Shown one piece after another: positions 1-7,527 of a DNA stretch of 64,000 bases. The stretch covers positions 1 through 64,000 of IMG/VR virus record IMGVR_UViG_3300032893_000039; one strand, 5' to 3'. Made by a program: the position numbers and the translations under genes. The notes under the pieces are model-generated. The model saw only the letters and a list, made by a program, of their open reading frames with translations, was not told the DNA's origin and ran no database searches. The first letter of the stretch is position 1, and every line of letters starts with the position of its first letter. This DNA is from a virus.

Positions 1-21
1 TTCTTCGGCTTTACGTGGCAT
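1..21 (-). CDS. Start of a leftward gene running off the left edge
   Basis: Only seven codons are visible (MPRKAEE), starting with an ATG that overlaps the end of the gene to its right. A purine-rich ribosome binding site (AGGAAGGAAGAAG) sits just upstream. This start follows the overlapping-operon pattern of its neighbours. Function cannot be judged. Confidence 0.45.
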
Positions 22-235
22 CTTCTTCCTTCCTGCCTTTTACTATGAGAATTGACGCGCCGCTAGGGGAGGCGCGGAATTGAAGGATGTTTAAATCAAT
101 GTCTTTGCTGGCAGCACGGGCGGCGTATAGCTTTGCGCGGGCGCGGGTGATGTCGGAGCATGGTAGTTCCAGGCCGAGAGGCGAGCCAAGTGCACGGTAG
201 AGGATGGCGAGGAATTGATTGTGATCGGAGGGCAT
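11..235 (-). CDS. Small hypothetical protein (74 aa)
   Basis: A 74-residue leftward ORF with an Arg/Ala-rich central helix (ARAKLYAARAASKD) and a hydrophobic C-terminal strand. No motif I can assign. It is the last complete gene of the leftward group that follows the promoter near 1111-1139. Its stop overlaps the start of the next gene. No membrane segment or cysteine motif is seen. Confidence 0.7.
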   Translation of the reverse strand: MPSDHNQFLAILYRALGSPLGLELPCSDITRARAKLYAARAASKDIDLNILQFRASPSGASILIVKGRKEEDAT

Positions 236-279
236 TAATTTAATTCTTTATATAAGCAGCAACACCGAGGCAGAACGCC

Positions 280-459
280 TCAATTACAACCAGCTTCTAG
301 AGGCGCCGATGGCACAGTAGCATCGGGCTTTGGCCCCCATTTGTCGCCACCGGATAGCGGGGCCATCCCGCGGGTGCAAAAGCGACAAGCGTCTGTGTCG
401 ATCGACCAGGTCTCCCAGCGACAGTTTTTGCATGAGCGTCCGGTCATCATCTTCTCCAT
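280..459 (-). CDS. Small zinc-ribbon-like protein (59 aa)
   Basis: A short leftward ORF encodes 59 residues with two CxxC knuckles (CKNC at residues 10-13, CRFC at 25-28), spaced as in small zinc ribbons. The upstream gene overlaps it by 4-12 nt. The start is ambiguous: the first ATG has a poor ribosome binding site, while the second in-frame ATG pair, four codons on, sits correctly behind GGAG. Metal binding is inferred from cysteine spacing only. Target unknown. Confidence 0.6.
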   Translation of the reverse strand: MEKMMTGRSCKNCRWETWSIDTDACRFCTRGMAPLSGGDKWGPKPDATVPSAPLEAGCN

Positions 460-468
460 TTCAGACGG

Positions 469-600
469 TCAAAACCCGAGCGCGGGGTCGATAAGCGACA
501 GTTCGCCATTCAGAACCGGCATGTCATCAAATCCCTCAATGCCAATTACCGCATAGATCGTCTTATTAGGCTTTGTCTTGTAGATCTGGCTCAATCTCAT
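469..600 (-). CDS. Small hypothetical protein (43 aa)
   Basis: A 43-residue leftward ORF (MRLSQIYKTK...IDPALGF) preceded by a good ribosome binding site (AGGGAGCC, about 5 nt upstream). It lies just downstream of the 96-aa gene and touches the zinc-ribbon ORF, as expected in a packed phage operon. No recognised family. Confidence 0.55.
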   Translation of the reverse strand: MRLSQIYKTKPNKTIYAVIGIEGFDDMPVLNGELSLIDPALGF

Positions 601-607
601 CGGCTCC

Positions 608-898
608 CTATGTGAAACTTTTCAGGTACTCAGCCTGAAGCTTTGCCATTTCTTCTTTGGCCTGCTCGGTGGATTTGGCCGAACGATCTAACGTCAATCG
701 AACTTCGACAAGAATATCGTTCAGCTCGCGAAAGCTGTTGAGGTGAGAAATGCGTTCAAGCAGATCGCGGTACGCCGTAATCTCCCCATACGCCGAGCGC
801 AGCAAGTTCAAAGCCTCGCGAGCTTCATACGCGGCGAGCGTATGGGCGTTCTGTCGTCCGGCAAGGAATTGGGGAATGAAGTGTTGGCATCCAGCCAT
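608..898 (-). CDS. Hypothetical protein, helical (96 aa)
   Basis: A 96-residue, mostly alpha-helical protein with a likely coiled coil in the second half (LLERISHLNSFRELNDILVE, then an Ala/Lys/Glu-rich tail). It is the first clear gene after the leftward promoter at 1111-1139, with an AGGGAGCCGC ribosome binding site. Family not recognised. Confidence 0.7.
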   Translation of the reverse strand: MAGCQHFIPQFLAGRQNAHTLAAYEAREALNLLRSAYGEITAYRDLLERISHLNSFRELNDILVEVRLTLDRSAKSTEQAKEEMAKLQAEYLKSFT

Positions 899-1188
899 TT
901 TCAGCGGCTCCCTTTATAAATCTGTGCCGGGTTTCGACGGACCTTTTCAGCTATCCATCCGGCCCCGGCGAAGCGTCTTGTCGTCCACGTAGCATTGCAA
1001 AATCGGAATTCTCAGCTTCCCTGCCACAAACTCAGTACATCTACTTAAAACAATCTTTCATTACTATTGATTTGTCGAGTTGTGATAGGTAAGGAAGGGC
1101 TATGAGAATGAGTGTAGCAGGGTCGGGCGGGCGTTTCAAGCCCATTGATGGGCCGCGTGAGATGCTGCACGCAACAAAATTACACAGT
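899..1188 (-). other. Gene-poor leader region with a leftward promoter
   Basis: No convincing gene lies here. On the minus strand there is only a 26-codon GTG ORF near 930-1010. The main content is the promoter at 1111-1139 and about 200 nt of leader before the 96-aa gene. Confidence 0.5.
1111..1139 (-). promoter_or_regulatory. Sigma70-like promoter (leftward)
   Basis: Read on the minus strand, TTGAAA and TACACT are separated by exactly 17 nt. They match the -35 and -10 consensus at 5/6 and 4/6 positions. Transcription would enter the leftward genes at 898 and below. Confidence 0.55.
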
Positions 1189-1371
1189 CTAGCAATCTAG
1201 TGGAGTAGTGGGAAACACCCTTTCCATATTCACATGAAAACCATTTTCAAATGCATCTCGAAAATGTGCCATCATATTTCTACGTGATTGAGTATCGTCC
1301 CAATCAATAGTTTTATCAAGCCAAATAGGTCCATCGAAGTATTCACGAATTTGAATTTGTACTTTCATCAT
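1189..1371 (-). CDS. Small hypothetical protein (60 aa)
   Basis: A 60-residue acidic/aromatic protein (QIREYFDGPIWLDKTIDWDD). GGAGG lies 3 nt before the first ATG and 6 nt before the adjacent second ATG, so residue 2 may be the true start. It follows the exported 123-aa gene by about 10 nt. No known family. Confidence 0.65.
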   Translation of the reverse strand: MMKVQIQIREYFDGPIWLDKTIDWDDTQSRRNMMAHFRDAFENGFHVNMERVFPTTPLDC

Positions 1372-1380
1372 TTACCTCCA

Positions 1381-1752
1381 TTACTTTTCTTCCATCAGAA
1401 ACAATTCCTTCGGAATATCCCCCTCATTAGTAGCGCAGCTATCTTTAAAGAAAATGGCATACGCCGGCAGCCATTGCTTTATATCGTCTTCTGGCATGTA
1501 GACTTGAAGTAGATCGGAAGAGAGAACACCATCGGCAGTGTTGGAGCCGGCGAGCATGAGGAGTAGTTTCTTGATCTTTTCTAACTCTGTGCCTGTGTAA
1601 ACGCCAGGGCCGACAAGGTACTTGTTGTGAGGGTCGGCGTGAAGAAGTTTTTCCGTGGCGAGTTGGGGGGAAATGCAGGGTTGGGGTGGGGTCTCTGCGG
1701 CGGCGGCGATGGGGAGGAAGGATAGAATTGTGAGGGTAGGAAATGGGTTCAT
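1381..1752 (-). CDS. Putative exported protein (123 aa)
   Basis: The N-terminus looks like a Sec signal peptide: hydrophobic residues 5-20, then AAAAE, which suggests cleavage near residue 19-20. The mature part has two cysteines that could form a disulfide in the periplasm. The start overlaps the upstream 77-aa gene by 4 nt (ATGA). Function unknown. It could act on the host envelope, but nothing in the sequence proves that. Confidence 0.65.
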   Translation of the reverse strand: MNPFPTLTILSFLPIAAAAETPPQPCISPQLATEKLLHADPHNKYLVGPGVYTGTELEKIKKLLLMLAGSNTADGVLSSDLLQVYMPEDDIKQWLPAYAIFFKDSCATNEGDIPKELFLMEEK

Positions 1753-1982
1753 GGTGTGGGTTCCTTCACAGTAAATTGTGGCGGCGGCAGACGCGGCGAC
1801 AGCATTACAGTAGATTGACTAACACTAATTCTGACGGAACATTTACTATCTTCTGAGCCCGGCGCGCGGCGGAGCGCGAATGAGAGGCGGCGTGCGTCTC
1901 GATTACTTTCACACTCTAATACTATCGTCTCCGTCTCGCCGCGCTTGAGGAGGGTGGAGAGTTCTGATTTATTGTAGATCAA
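1749..1982 (-). CDS. Small hypothetical protein (77 aa)
   Basis: A 77-residue protein with a helix-strand pattern and an Arg-rich centre (RDARRLSFALRRAPG). It lies tightly between a membrane protein gene (1-nt gap) and the exported protein gene (4-nt overlap). Not recognised. Confidence 0.65.
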   Translation of the reverse strand: MIYNKSELSTLLKRGETETIVLECESNRDARRLSFALRRAPGSEDSKCSVRISVSQSTVMLSPRLPPPQFTVKEPTP

Positions 1983-1983
1983 T

Positions 1984-2253
1984 TTATTTATCCTTATTAC
2001 ATTTACTTTGCATCATGGTGCCGAGCTTTTCGAGGGTGAATTTATATTGAGCGGCGGCAGTTTCGGCCTGCTTTTCTTTTTGAAGCGCTTGTGTTAGGGC
2101 CGCGTCACTCTTTTCAACTTGTGAATTGGTTGAGTGGATTAGAATCGCTCCAGTGAGACACGCACCAAGGATGCAGGAAATAGATAGTAGGGTGAATAAC
2201 TCGCCTAAGTAAAAGGTAAAGCACATTGGGATTTTTTCAGTGTCTTCTTTCAT
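1984..2253 (-). CDS. Small membrane protein with coiled coil (89 aa)
   Basis: One strong transmembrane segment at about residues 17-40 is followed by a Lys/Gln/Ala-rich coiled coil (residues 45-78). This N-in, helix-out layout is seen in inner-membrane spanins and in many small phage membrane proteins. It is far from the lysis genes, so a spanin role is not supported by context. Confidence 0.65.
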   Translation of the reverse strand: MKEDTEKIPMCFTFYLGELFTLLSISCILGACLTGAILIHSTNSQVEKSDAALTQALQKEKQAETAAAQYKFTLEKLGTMMQSKCNKDK

Positions 2254-2254
2254 C

Positions 2255-2680
2255 TTATGTTTCCTCCGGGATGTCTATTTCGATGTTTACAAGAGGCTTA
2301 TTCTGGCCGCGTTCGTTGGTAAAAAAGGAGAGAGTGGCGGTGTAGGGTACTTCTTCGCCATCATCATTGATTAGTAGTTTGGTGAGGTGGACGGCGTATT
2401 CTTTAGCGATGTATCCCAAATGCCATTCTTCGGCGGCGAAAATTTCGTCTGCACCAAAGCCGAATGGGGCGCACTTTTCCTCCAGAGTATCCATCATGTC
2501 ATCGGTGAGGGTGGAGGTTGATAGTAATACCATTACTGCGTTTTCATCATAGGGATTTTCCGGCTCGCGTCGGAGGAGAAGAGAGTGGGAGGATGGTAGA
2601 CATTGAAGGAGTCCCTTTGCTGGCGGGCGGTAAAAGTCGCCGACGAGTGGGGCGGTGAAAGATTGAATGGTCATATTCAC
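2255..2680 (-). CDS. HIRAN-domain protein
   Basis: Residues about 10-135 match the HIRAN pattern: a FYRPPAKGLL start, the signature REPENPYDENAV (residues 39-50), and WHLGYIAKEYA before the last strand. HIRAN domains, first defined in HIP116/Rad5, bind DNA ends, especially 3'-hydroxyl single-stranded ends. Here the domain stands alone, about 400 bp from a UvrD-like helicase gene in the same operon, so a role in marking DNA ends is plausible. The GTG at 2680 is possible, but the ATG two codons later (2674) fits the GGAGG site better. Confidence 0.75.
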   Translation of the reverse strand: MNMTIQSFTAPLVGDFYRPPAKGLLQCLPSSHSLLLRREPENPYDENAVMVLLSTSTLTDDMMDTLEEKCAPFGFGADEIFAAEEWHLGYIAKEYAVHLTKLLINDDGEEVPYTATLSFFTNERGQNKPLVNIEIDIPEET

Positions 2681-2811
2681 TTACCTCCATGAATGATAAG
2701 TCCTAATCCAACTGCTAAAATAAAAGCTAGTAGCGCGCCTTGCCACCATGTTTTATTTAGATTTGTCAATCCAACATATATTCCAATAAGCAAATAGCCA
2801 AATGTTTCCAT
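2677..2811 (-). CDS. Small two-helix membrane protein (44 aa)
   Basis: A 44-residue ORF, METFGYLLIG...LIIHGGK, with two hydrophobic stretches (residues 4-16 and 26-40) separated by a short polar loop. It starts behind GGAG and ends overlapping the start of the HIRAN gene, a typical translational-coupling layout. Function unknown. Confidence 0.55.
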   Translation of the reverse strand: METFGYLLIGIYVGLTNLNKTWWQGALLAFILAVGLGLIIHGGK

Positions 2812-2828
2812 TATCATTACTCCAAATA

Positions 2829-3068
2829 TTACGAATTAAGCCTATTTACATTCTCACTCATTACCCTCTGCCTGACCCCTTCTACAAAAGCTTGTAGCAA
2901 TTGCTTTGGATTTATACCATTTTCCTTGGCACAGAGTAGTATAATCCTAACCGCTATACTTTCAATGATTACCATAGCGGAGGAATTTGGGCCGTCGGTT
3001 ACTTCAAAGAGGTTGTTCATTAGTTCAAGGACAAGATCGTTATGGATTTTGGCGGATTTGATTAGCAT
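2829..3068 (-). CDS. Hypothetical helical protein (79 aa)
   Basis: A 79-residue, probably all-alpha protein (AKIHNDLVLELMNNLFEV, then LLQAFVEGVRQRV). It lies 15 nt downstream of the helicase gene. No motif recognised. Confidence 0.65.
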   Translation of the reverse strand: MLIKSAKIHNDLVLELMNNLFEVTDGPNSSAMVIIESIAVRIILLCAKENGINPKQLLQAFVEGVRQRVMSENVNRLNS

Positions 3069-3083
3069 GGAGGCATGTCCTAA

Positions 3084-4571
3084 TTATAGATTAAACAACG
3101 CTATCGGCGCTTCGATAAGCTTATTCTTTGTCCTCGTTTCTACTACATATTTCAAATTAAGTTCTTGGGCAAGTTGTTCTTCTGTGAGATAGCCGGTATC
3201 ATATTTGTCAAATAAGCGTTCTGGATCAAGCCTCCAACTATCAAGATGAATGACAGTATCGAACTCCAATCCCTTTGCTCGGTGAATGGTGGATAGTATT
3301 ATATTTGCATTCTCTTGAGCGAAGAGGATTTCTAATTTCCGAGAGAAGTCGCGCGCGGTTCGGCAATTACTATCTAGTACAGTGAGTAAACTCTCAGCCC
3401 TATCATTAATACTCTCCCTTTTCTGTACATCCTCGGTCTTTGCCAACTCTAACGTCTGCCAATCCTTAATTCCCTTCACCATTTCATCCATGCCGGTGGA
3501 GGGATCGGGGCAGATTTTGGAGAATAGTGATATGAGAGACTTTCCAATGTCGCGTCCCAAGAAGGTAACGGGAATGCCTCGGCGGAGGAGTTTAAACGCG
3601 AGCGATAAGAGCGGCGCGTTGTTGCGACAGAGGATGGCAAGGGAGGTATTTTCAACCGACCAGGGGTTTGTGTGCGCATAGTAGGTGCCTTCTAGATTGG
3701 TATCGGCGGCGCGAAAGCCTATGGCGTGATGGGCGTTGCGTCGGACGATGAGCTTGGGGCAGCGGAAGGTTAGAGTGAGGGGAAGAGTGATAAAGCTGGG
3801 GCGTAGCTTGCGGATATTACTCATAGAGTTTGTGTCCGCGCCGCGCCATGCGTAAATACTTTGCTTCTCATCTCCTACTGCGATAATACGAGATACCGCA
3901 GCCTTTGCAATCATCCGGTGGTTCATTGGTGGTAGATCCTGCGCCTCGTCTACTATCACCAAAGCAAAGCGCGGGAAGCGTCCGCCGAACATGGTGGAGA
4001 TGTAGATTTGATCGTCGTAGGTAATAGTACCTGCAAGGGCTTCGTTAATCGATCTAATTAATAAGAGCCGCGCGACGAAAATTGCATTTGCGCTTGCGTC
4101 CCATTCTAGATCTTGCCAAGTATCGGGTTCGTCGGGGAGTAAAGACTCATGAGGGAAGTCACTAGGGACTAGCCCAGCCATCATGGCTTTACGATAGAGA
4201 GATAAAACAACCGGCTGATCTGCTTTTGGCAGGGCGATATTTTCAGATATGAGTATTTCCCGTAAGAGGCGATAGGGCTTATTGTTGTCAAGGGTAAAGG
4301 ACTTTCCCAGGCCGTTGCGAAGCGCTGCGTTGCCGAGCGCATTCATTGTCATTACTTGACAGTGGGTTTTACTTAATCGCCGCTCTAACTCCTCCTTTAT
4401 CTTTACATTGAAAGCTACGATAAGAGTTGATGTGTGGCGCGGTATTGTCTTTGCCAATAATTCTATAGAAGTAGTCTTAGCACAACCGGCAAAGGCCGAT
4501 ACTATGATACTTTCCTTAGTATCGGAAAAGGTGGAGAGGAGTGTGGTTTGTTCGGTAGTGGGGGTGAACAT
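3084..4571 (-). CDS. UvrD/Rep-like superfamily 1 DNA helicase
   Basis: The 495-residue protein shows the main SF1 helicase motifs in order: Walker A AFAGCAKTTS (about 26-35), motif II VDEAQD (207-212), motif III GDEKQSIYAWRGA (233-245), and near the C-terminus IHRAKGLEFDTVI, the motif V/VI region. It is shorter than UvrD (about 720 aa), as is common for phage versions with reduced 1B/2B domains. It should unwind DNA with 3'-5' polarity in recombination or replication restart. It sits in the leftward accessory operon away from the other replication genes, with a HIRAN gene nearby. Confidence 0.92.
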   Translation of the reverse strand: MFTPTTEQTTLLSTFSDTKESIIVSAFAGCAKTTSIELLAKTIPRHTSTLIVAFNVKIKEELERRLSKTHCQVMTMNALGNAALRNGLGKSFTLDNNKPYRLLREILISENIALPKADQPVVLSLYRKAMMAGLVPSDFPHESLLPDEPDTWQDLEWDASANAIFVARLLLIRSINEALAGTITYDDQIYISTMFGGRFPRFALVIVDEAQDLPPMNHRMIAKAAVSRIIAVGDEKQSIYAWRGADTNSMSNIRKLRPSFITLPLTLTFRCPKLIVRRNAHHAIGFRAADTNLEGTYYAHTNPWSVENTSLAILCRNNAPLLSLAFKLLRRGIPVTFLGRDIGKSLISLFSKICPDPSTGMDEMVKGIKDWQTLELAKTEDVQKRESINDRAESLLTVLDSNCRTARDFSRKLEILFAQENANIILSTIHRAKGLEFDTVIHLDSWRLDPERLFDKYDTGYLTEEQLAQELNLKYVVETRTKNKLIEAPIALFNL

Positions 4572-4576
4572 AAAGA

Positions 4577-4765
4577 TTAGCCTTCGATAAGAAGTATTTT
4601 TAGCAACGCGAGCGTGGCTTGTAATTTATGCTTTGTTTCCTTTATCTCTTTCTTGAAATATTCTATATCTTCCGTGTAAGATTTATTTAAGTCGGTTAGA
4701 AGTTTGATACTACTATTAAGTTTCTCAATATCTTCCTCAAGAGATTGGATGGTTTTACGGGACAT
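4577..4765 (-). CDS. Small coiled-coil protein (62 aa)
   Basis: Almost the whole 62-residue protein is a predicted coiled coil (LEEDIEKLNSSIKLLTDLNK, then EYFKKEIKETKHKLQ). It lies 5 nt upstream of the helicase gene, so co-translation is likely. No enzymatic motif. Confidence 0.65.
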   Translation of the reverse strand: MSRKTIQSLEEDIEKLNSSIKLLTDLNKSYTEDIEYFKKEIKETKHKLQATLALLKILLIEG

Positions 4766-4779
4766 GGGTTTTCTCCTAA

Positions 4780-5031
4780 TTACAAGTTAAATGCTTCACT
4801 TACCTCTTTAATATGATAACATGTATCGCCGTTAGCTATTTGTAAACGTTCTCCCTGCCAAATTTTAATAATATTTAGCGTTATATTATCTTCTTTATGT
4901 GGAAAAGATAAACCAAGTCCTTTTGCAACTTGTTCAATTGATGGATGGTCTTTCCACCAACAAACTAAATTGTGTTCAGGTTGATCGTAATTATTTTCAA
5001 TGGAGAATAAACACCAGATTTTATTTGCCAT
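4780..5031 (-). CDS. Hypothetical protein (83 aa), AT-rich gene
   Basis: An 83-residue alpha/beta protein with a Trp-rich segment (LVCWWKDHPSIEQVAKGLGL) that may form a small helical domain. The gene is clearly more AT-rich than the helicase gene beside it. A GGAGG-type site precedes the ATG. Family unknown. Confidence 0.65.
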   Translation of the reverse strand: MANKIWCLFSIENNYDQPEHNLVCWWKDHPSIEQVAKGLGLSFPHKEDNITLNIIKIWQGERLQIANGDTCYHIKEVSEAFNL

Positions 5032-5040
5032 GTTTGCCTC

Positions 5041-5292
5041 CTAATTATCAAACTTCGGCACAATGCCAACAATATCCCCAAGACCTGATTTTTCAAAGGT
5101 GTCGGCAGTGTTTCGCAGAAACTCAACTCGATAAGAAGGGTCAAAGGAACTGGTTGAGGCGAGATTGCCTTCCTCAGTTACCATTATGATAAGAGTTGCT
5201 TGAAGGTTGTGCTTTTCGTGAAACTTGCGTATGGAAATGTAGAGGTCTGCGAGGTCAGTTTCAAAGGTATTGGGCAAATCATTTTCCATCAT
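5041..5292 (-). CDS. Hypothetical protein (83 aa)
   Basis: An 83-residue protein with a helix followed by a strand-turn-strand segment (LQATLIIMVTEEGNLAST). It overlaps the next gene by 4 nt. An adjacent Met pair makes the exact start uncertain by one codon. Not recognised. Confidence 0.6.
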   Translation of the reverse strand: MMENDLPNTFETDLADLYISIRKFHEKHNLQATLIIMVTEEGNLASTSSFDPSYRVEFLRNTADTFEKSGLGDIVGIVPKFDN

Positions 5293-5555
5293 TTCATTCC
5301 TTTTACTAGAATTAGGTTGAGTTTATGTGCTCGGACCATTACCGTCTCATTATTTGGCATTAGCAGAGTAACAACCCCGGCGTCATTTTCAACTACTTCG
5401 GGTTGTCTGTCTTTACTATAGGAATTCGGCCCGATGCGAATGTCGTCGCCACGGAGAGGATATTTCAAACCCTGGCGGAGGATCTTTACAAATGTGCTAT
5501 CCTTTGTGTAAGAAAATTCGAGCGAGAGATTAGGTGAGATGCGAAGAGTTTGCAA
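5289..5555 (-). CDS. Hypothetical beta-rich protein (88 aa)
   Basis: An 88-residue protein, probably beta-barrel-like, with alternating hydrophobic strands (LSLEFSYTKDSTFVKIL, TVMVRAHKLNLILV). The ATG overlaps the gene downstream. No family assigned. Confidence 0.6.
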   Translation of the reverse strand: MQTLRISPNLSLEFSYTKDSTFVKILRQGLKYPLRGDDIRIGPNSYSKDRQPEVVENDAGVVTLLMPNNETVMVRAHKLNLILVKGMK

Positions 5556-5571
5556 AGTAATGGTCCTTTAG

Positions 5572-5751
5572 TTATTCATCATTATTACATTGACAATCAG
5601 GATTTGGATTTTCTTTAGATCCATATCCACAATTTGGACAAAATATTTTATTATTATTTATTGCATGTAAAACTTCTACTCTTTCTGTCCAAGAAAGTTC
5701 AAGAAGTTTTTGTAAAGTTACTTCTACAATAATTCTTTGACGTGAATTCAT
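5572..5751 (-). CDS. Small zinc-ribbon protein (59 aa)
   Basis: The C-terminal 25 residues hold CPNC and CQC knuckles (FCPNCGYG...PDCQC), fitting a zinc ribbon, after a 30-residue helical N-terminus. The start chosen is the ATG overlapping the stop of the GHKL gene (TAATG), behind AAGGGGAA. A longer reading frame with an extra 14 residues upstream exists but lies inside the neighbour. Confidence 0.6.
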   Translation of the reverse strand: MNSRQRIIVEVTLQKLLELSWTERVEVLHAINNNKIFCPNCGYGSKENPNPDCQCNNDE

Positions 5752-6929
5752 TATAAGGGTTCCCCTTGAATAACTTCCGCAAGGCTCATGCATTTATTGA
5801 TGAGGTAGTTTTGAAAGTCTTTACTTTCATCAATAAAGGATTGTGTGAGATGGAGGTATTCTTCCCAAAGCGTGCCGGCCAGTATTTTAGTACCTTGGTC
5901 GAAGGCTTGAGGGGAAAGGAAGATTTTACCTTGCTCGGCCTTGCCAAGTATCCCCGCCCCCATATCAGCCACAATGATTTCTTGGTCAATGTGAACTTGT
6001 AAGTTTCGGTAAAGGAATTTCTTAGCCTTTTCAAGCATCTTTGCTTGTACTTCGTCAAGGGGCAGCGACGGCGCTTCGTGGATTTTCTCAGCTTTGATTT
6101 GAGAATAGAGTTTCTGTGGCAGCTTTACCGACTGGGTGTTATATAGATCCAGCGCAACTAACTTGAAAATCTGCCCGCACTCATTCCACCGCCAGTCAAG
6201 CTGGCCTTCGAGAAAAGTTGGGGGGAGGGTTAGGATATCGTGAATGAAATCGTAGTTGTCGCTGTCCTGAAAAGCCTTGCGGAGAATGTCATCTAAGGTC
6301 CAATAGTGGGCCATTGTGCGATCTTCGGTCAGGCGTGTCTCAGTGAGGAGATTGTAACCATACGCGGCGCTCGGATTGCGAAGTATTCGGATACCTCGAT
6401 AGTAAATATTACCGGGCGCGCGGACTACCTCGACGGTAGGGAAGGTGAGGATTGGAGGCGTGTTAAGGATGAATTCATTGCGGCAAAGATGGGCGTCATT
6501 TAGCTTGTCGCACTTGACGATGATAATAGTAAGATTTTCCGCCGGGCGAATTTCTTCATCGTCGGAGATGAGCTGCACTTGGCCTTCTTCATCCATTGCG
6601 TTGCAGTATAGTTCCCGGTAGTACATCCACGGCTCCCAGGCTTTACCGAATTCTGTGGTAAAGCCGAGAGTTGTAGTCTCCTTTGCGTCAACTGTCATTT
6701 CAATCACGGTAAATTTCTTGCCACGAATGGTAGTTTCTTTGCCGTGAAAGAAGTAGTTGGTTTCGCCCGACCAAATTTCAATGGTGCCGCCGAGACGGAT
6801 AATTCCGGCGATGGCATATTTTAGCCCGGTGCCGAAGTAGCCAATAGGGGTGTCGCTGGGCTTTACATTTACGCCCATGATAGTTGCGGCGCGAATGTCT
6901 ATTTCGCCAGGGTTGGAAAATACAAGCAT
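5751..6929 (-). CDS. GHKL-type ATP-binding protein
   Basis: 392 residues. Residues 27-40 (TPIGYFGTGLKYAI) match the glycine-rich lid of GHKL (gyrase/Hsp90/histidine-kinase-like) ATPases. Residues about 104-113 (RELYCNAMDE) match the N-box that binds Mg-ATP. The order, glycine box before N-box, is the reverse of classical GHKL proteins. Near residue 365, GTLWEEYLHLTQ has a histidine in a helix like a degenerate metalloprotease helix. Related phage proteins are usually annotated only as ATP-binding protein. The ribosome binding site is AAGGAGAAAACC. The role is unknown, with host takeover or DNA maintenance possible. Confidence 0.75.
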   Translation of the reverse strand: MLVFSNPGEIDIRAATIMGVNVKPSDTPIGYFGTGLKYAIAGIIRLGGTIEIWSGETNYFFHGKETTIRGKKFTVIEMTVDAKETTTLGFTTEFGKAWEPWMYYRELYCNAMDEEGQVQLISDDEEIRPAENLTIIIVKCDKLNDAHLCRNEFILNTPPILTFPTVEVVRAPGNIYYRGIRILRNPSAAYGYNLLTETRLTEDRTMAHYWTLDDILRKAFQDSDNYDFIHDILTLPPTFLEGQLDWRWNECGQIFKLVALDLYNTQSVKLPQKLYSQIKAEKIHEAPSLPLDEVQAKMLEKAKKFLYRNLQVHIDQEIIVADMGAGILGKAEQGKIFLSPQAFDQGTKILAGTLWEEYLHLTQSFIDESKDFQNYLINKCMSLAEVIQGEPL

Positions 6930-6970
6930 TGGTTTTCTCCTTTTTAGTAGGGAAACACACTGAAATTAAT

Positions 6971-7047
6971 ACCCAGACTCAGACCAAGACCTAGACCCAG
7001 ACCCAGACCTAGACCCAGACCCAGACTCAGACCAAGACCTAGACCTA
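6971..7047. repeat. Hexanucleotide tandem repeat (CCAGAC family)
   Basis: Thirteen or so imperfect 6-bp units (CCAGAC, CTAGAC, TCAGAC, CAAGAC) fill the gap between two leftward genes. A block of about 27 bp at 6971-6997 recurs at 7019-7045. On the transcribed minus strand this reads as GGGTCT repeats with at least four GGG runs (complement of 6996-7022), so a G-quadruplex in the leader RNA is possible. Confidence 0.85.
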
Positions 7048-7075
7048 TCAAATCCTAATCTCATAACTGCCGCAT

Positions 7076-7420
7076 TCATTTTTGACTCCTACTTACTTTT
7101 TTAATTTGAACAGCATCAATCAGTCCGCCTCTCCCAACAATAACCTTTCCATCAGGAAAGGGTTCTACTTCCTTAAATTCTACCTTGGCAACTGCATCGG
7201 CAAATCTGCCAGTATCAGCAATCCAGGAAGCATCTTCAAGAATTAATTCTTGTGGAGTTACTCCAACAAGCCGACCTGTGTCGATCATAGTTACAGTGCG
7301 GATTAGGTAGATTTTACCAATTTCCCAATGGGAGTCATCTTGTGATTGAGTAGTATTTGTTTGATTGAAAAGACTTGTCAGTTGCTTGGCTTCACCAATG
7401 GTAAGTTCGTCGATTTTCAT
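7076..7420 (-). CDS. Hypothetical protein (114 aa)
   Basis: 114 residues with a helical N-terminus and a beta-rich C-terminal half that may form an SH3-like barrel (IGKIYLIRTVTMIDTGRLVG, EPFPDGKVIVG). The start is the ATG at 7418-7420 behind AAGGAGA. A longer frame would run into tRNA-Pro and is rejected. Family not recognised. Confidence 0.7.
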   Translation of the reverse strand: MKIDELTIGEAKQLTSLFNQTNTTQSQDDSHWEIGKIYLIRTVTMIDTGRLVGVTPQELILEDASWIADTGRFADAVAKVEFKEVEPFPDGKVIVGRGGLIDAVQIKKVSRSQK

Positions 7421-7442
7421 GGTAGTTCTCCTTGTTGATATG

Positions 7443-7519
7443 TGGTCTAGGTGAGAGGATTCGAACCTCCGACTTTTAGCTCCCAAAGCTAACGCTCTAC
7501 CAGACTGAGCTACACCTAG
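7443..7519 (-). tRNA. tRNA-Pro(UGG)
   Basis: A complete cloverleaf on the minus strand. The acceptor is CTAGGTG/CACCTAG with C1-G72, the proline identity pair. The D arm contains AGCTCAGTCTGGTAGAGC, the anticodon loop is TTTGGGA with anticodon TGG, and the T loop is TTCGAAT. The 3' CCA is encoded. It lies between a membrane-protein gene and the 114-aa gene. Confidence 0.95.
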
Positions 7520-7527
7520 AATGGTGG

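Noticed and set aside
341-556. 71-aa rightward ORF
   Set aside because: Lies antisense to two small leftward ORFs that have better ribosome binding sites and a cysteine motif.
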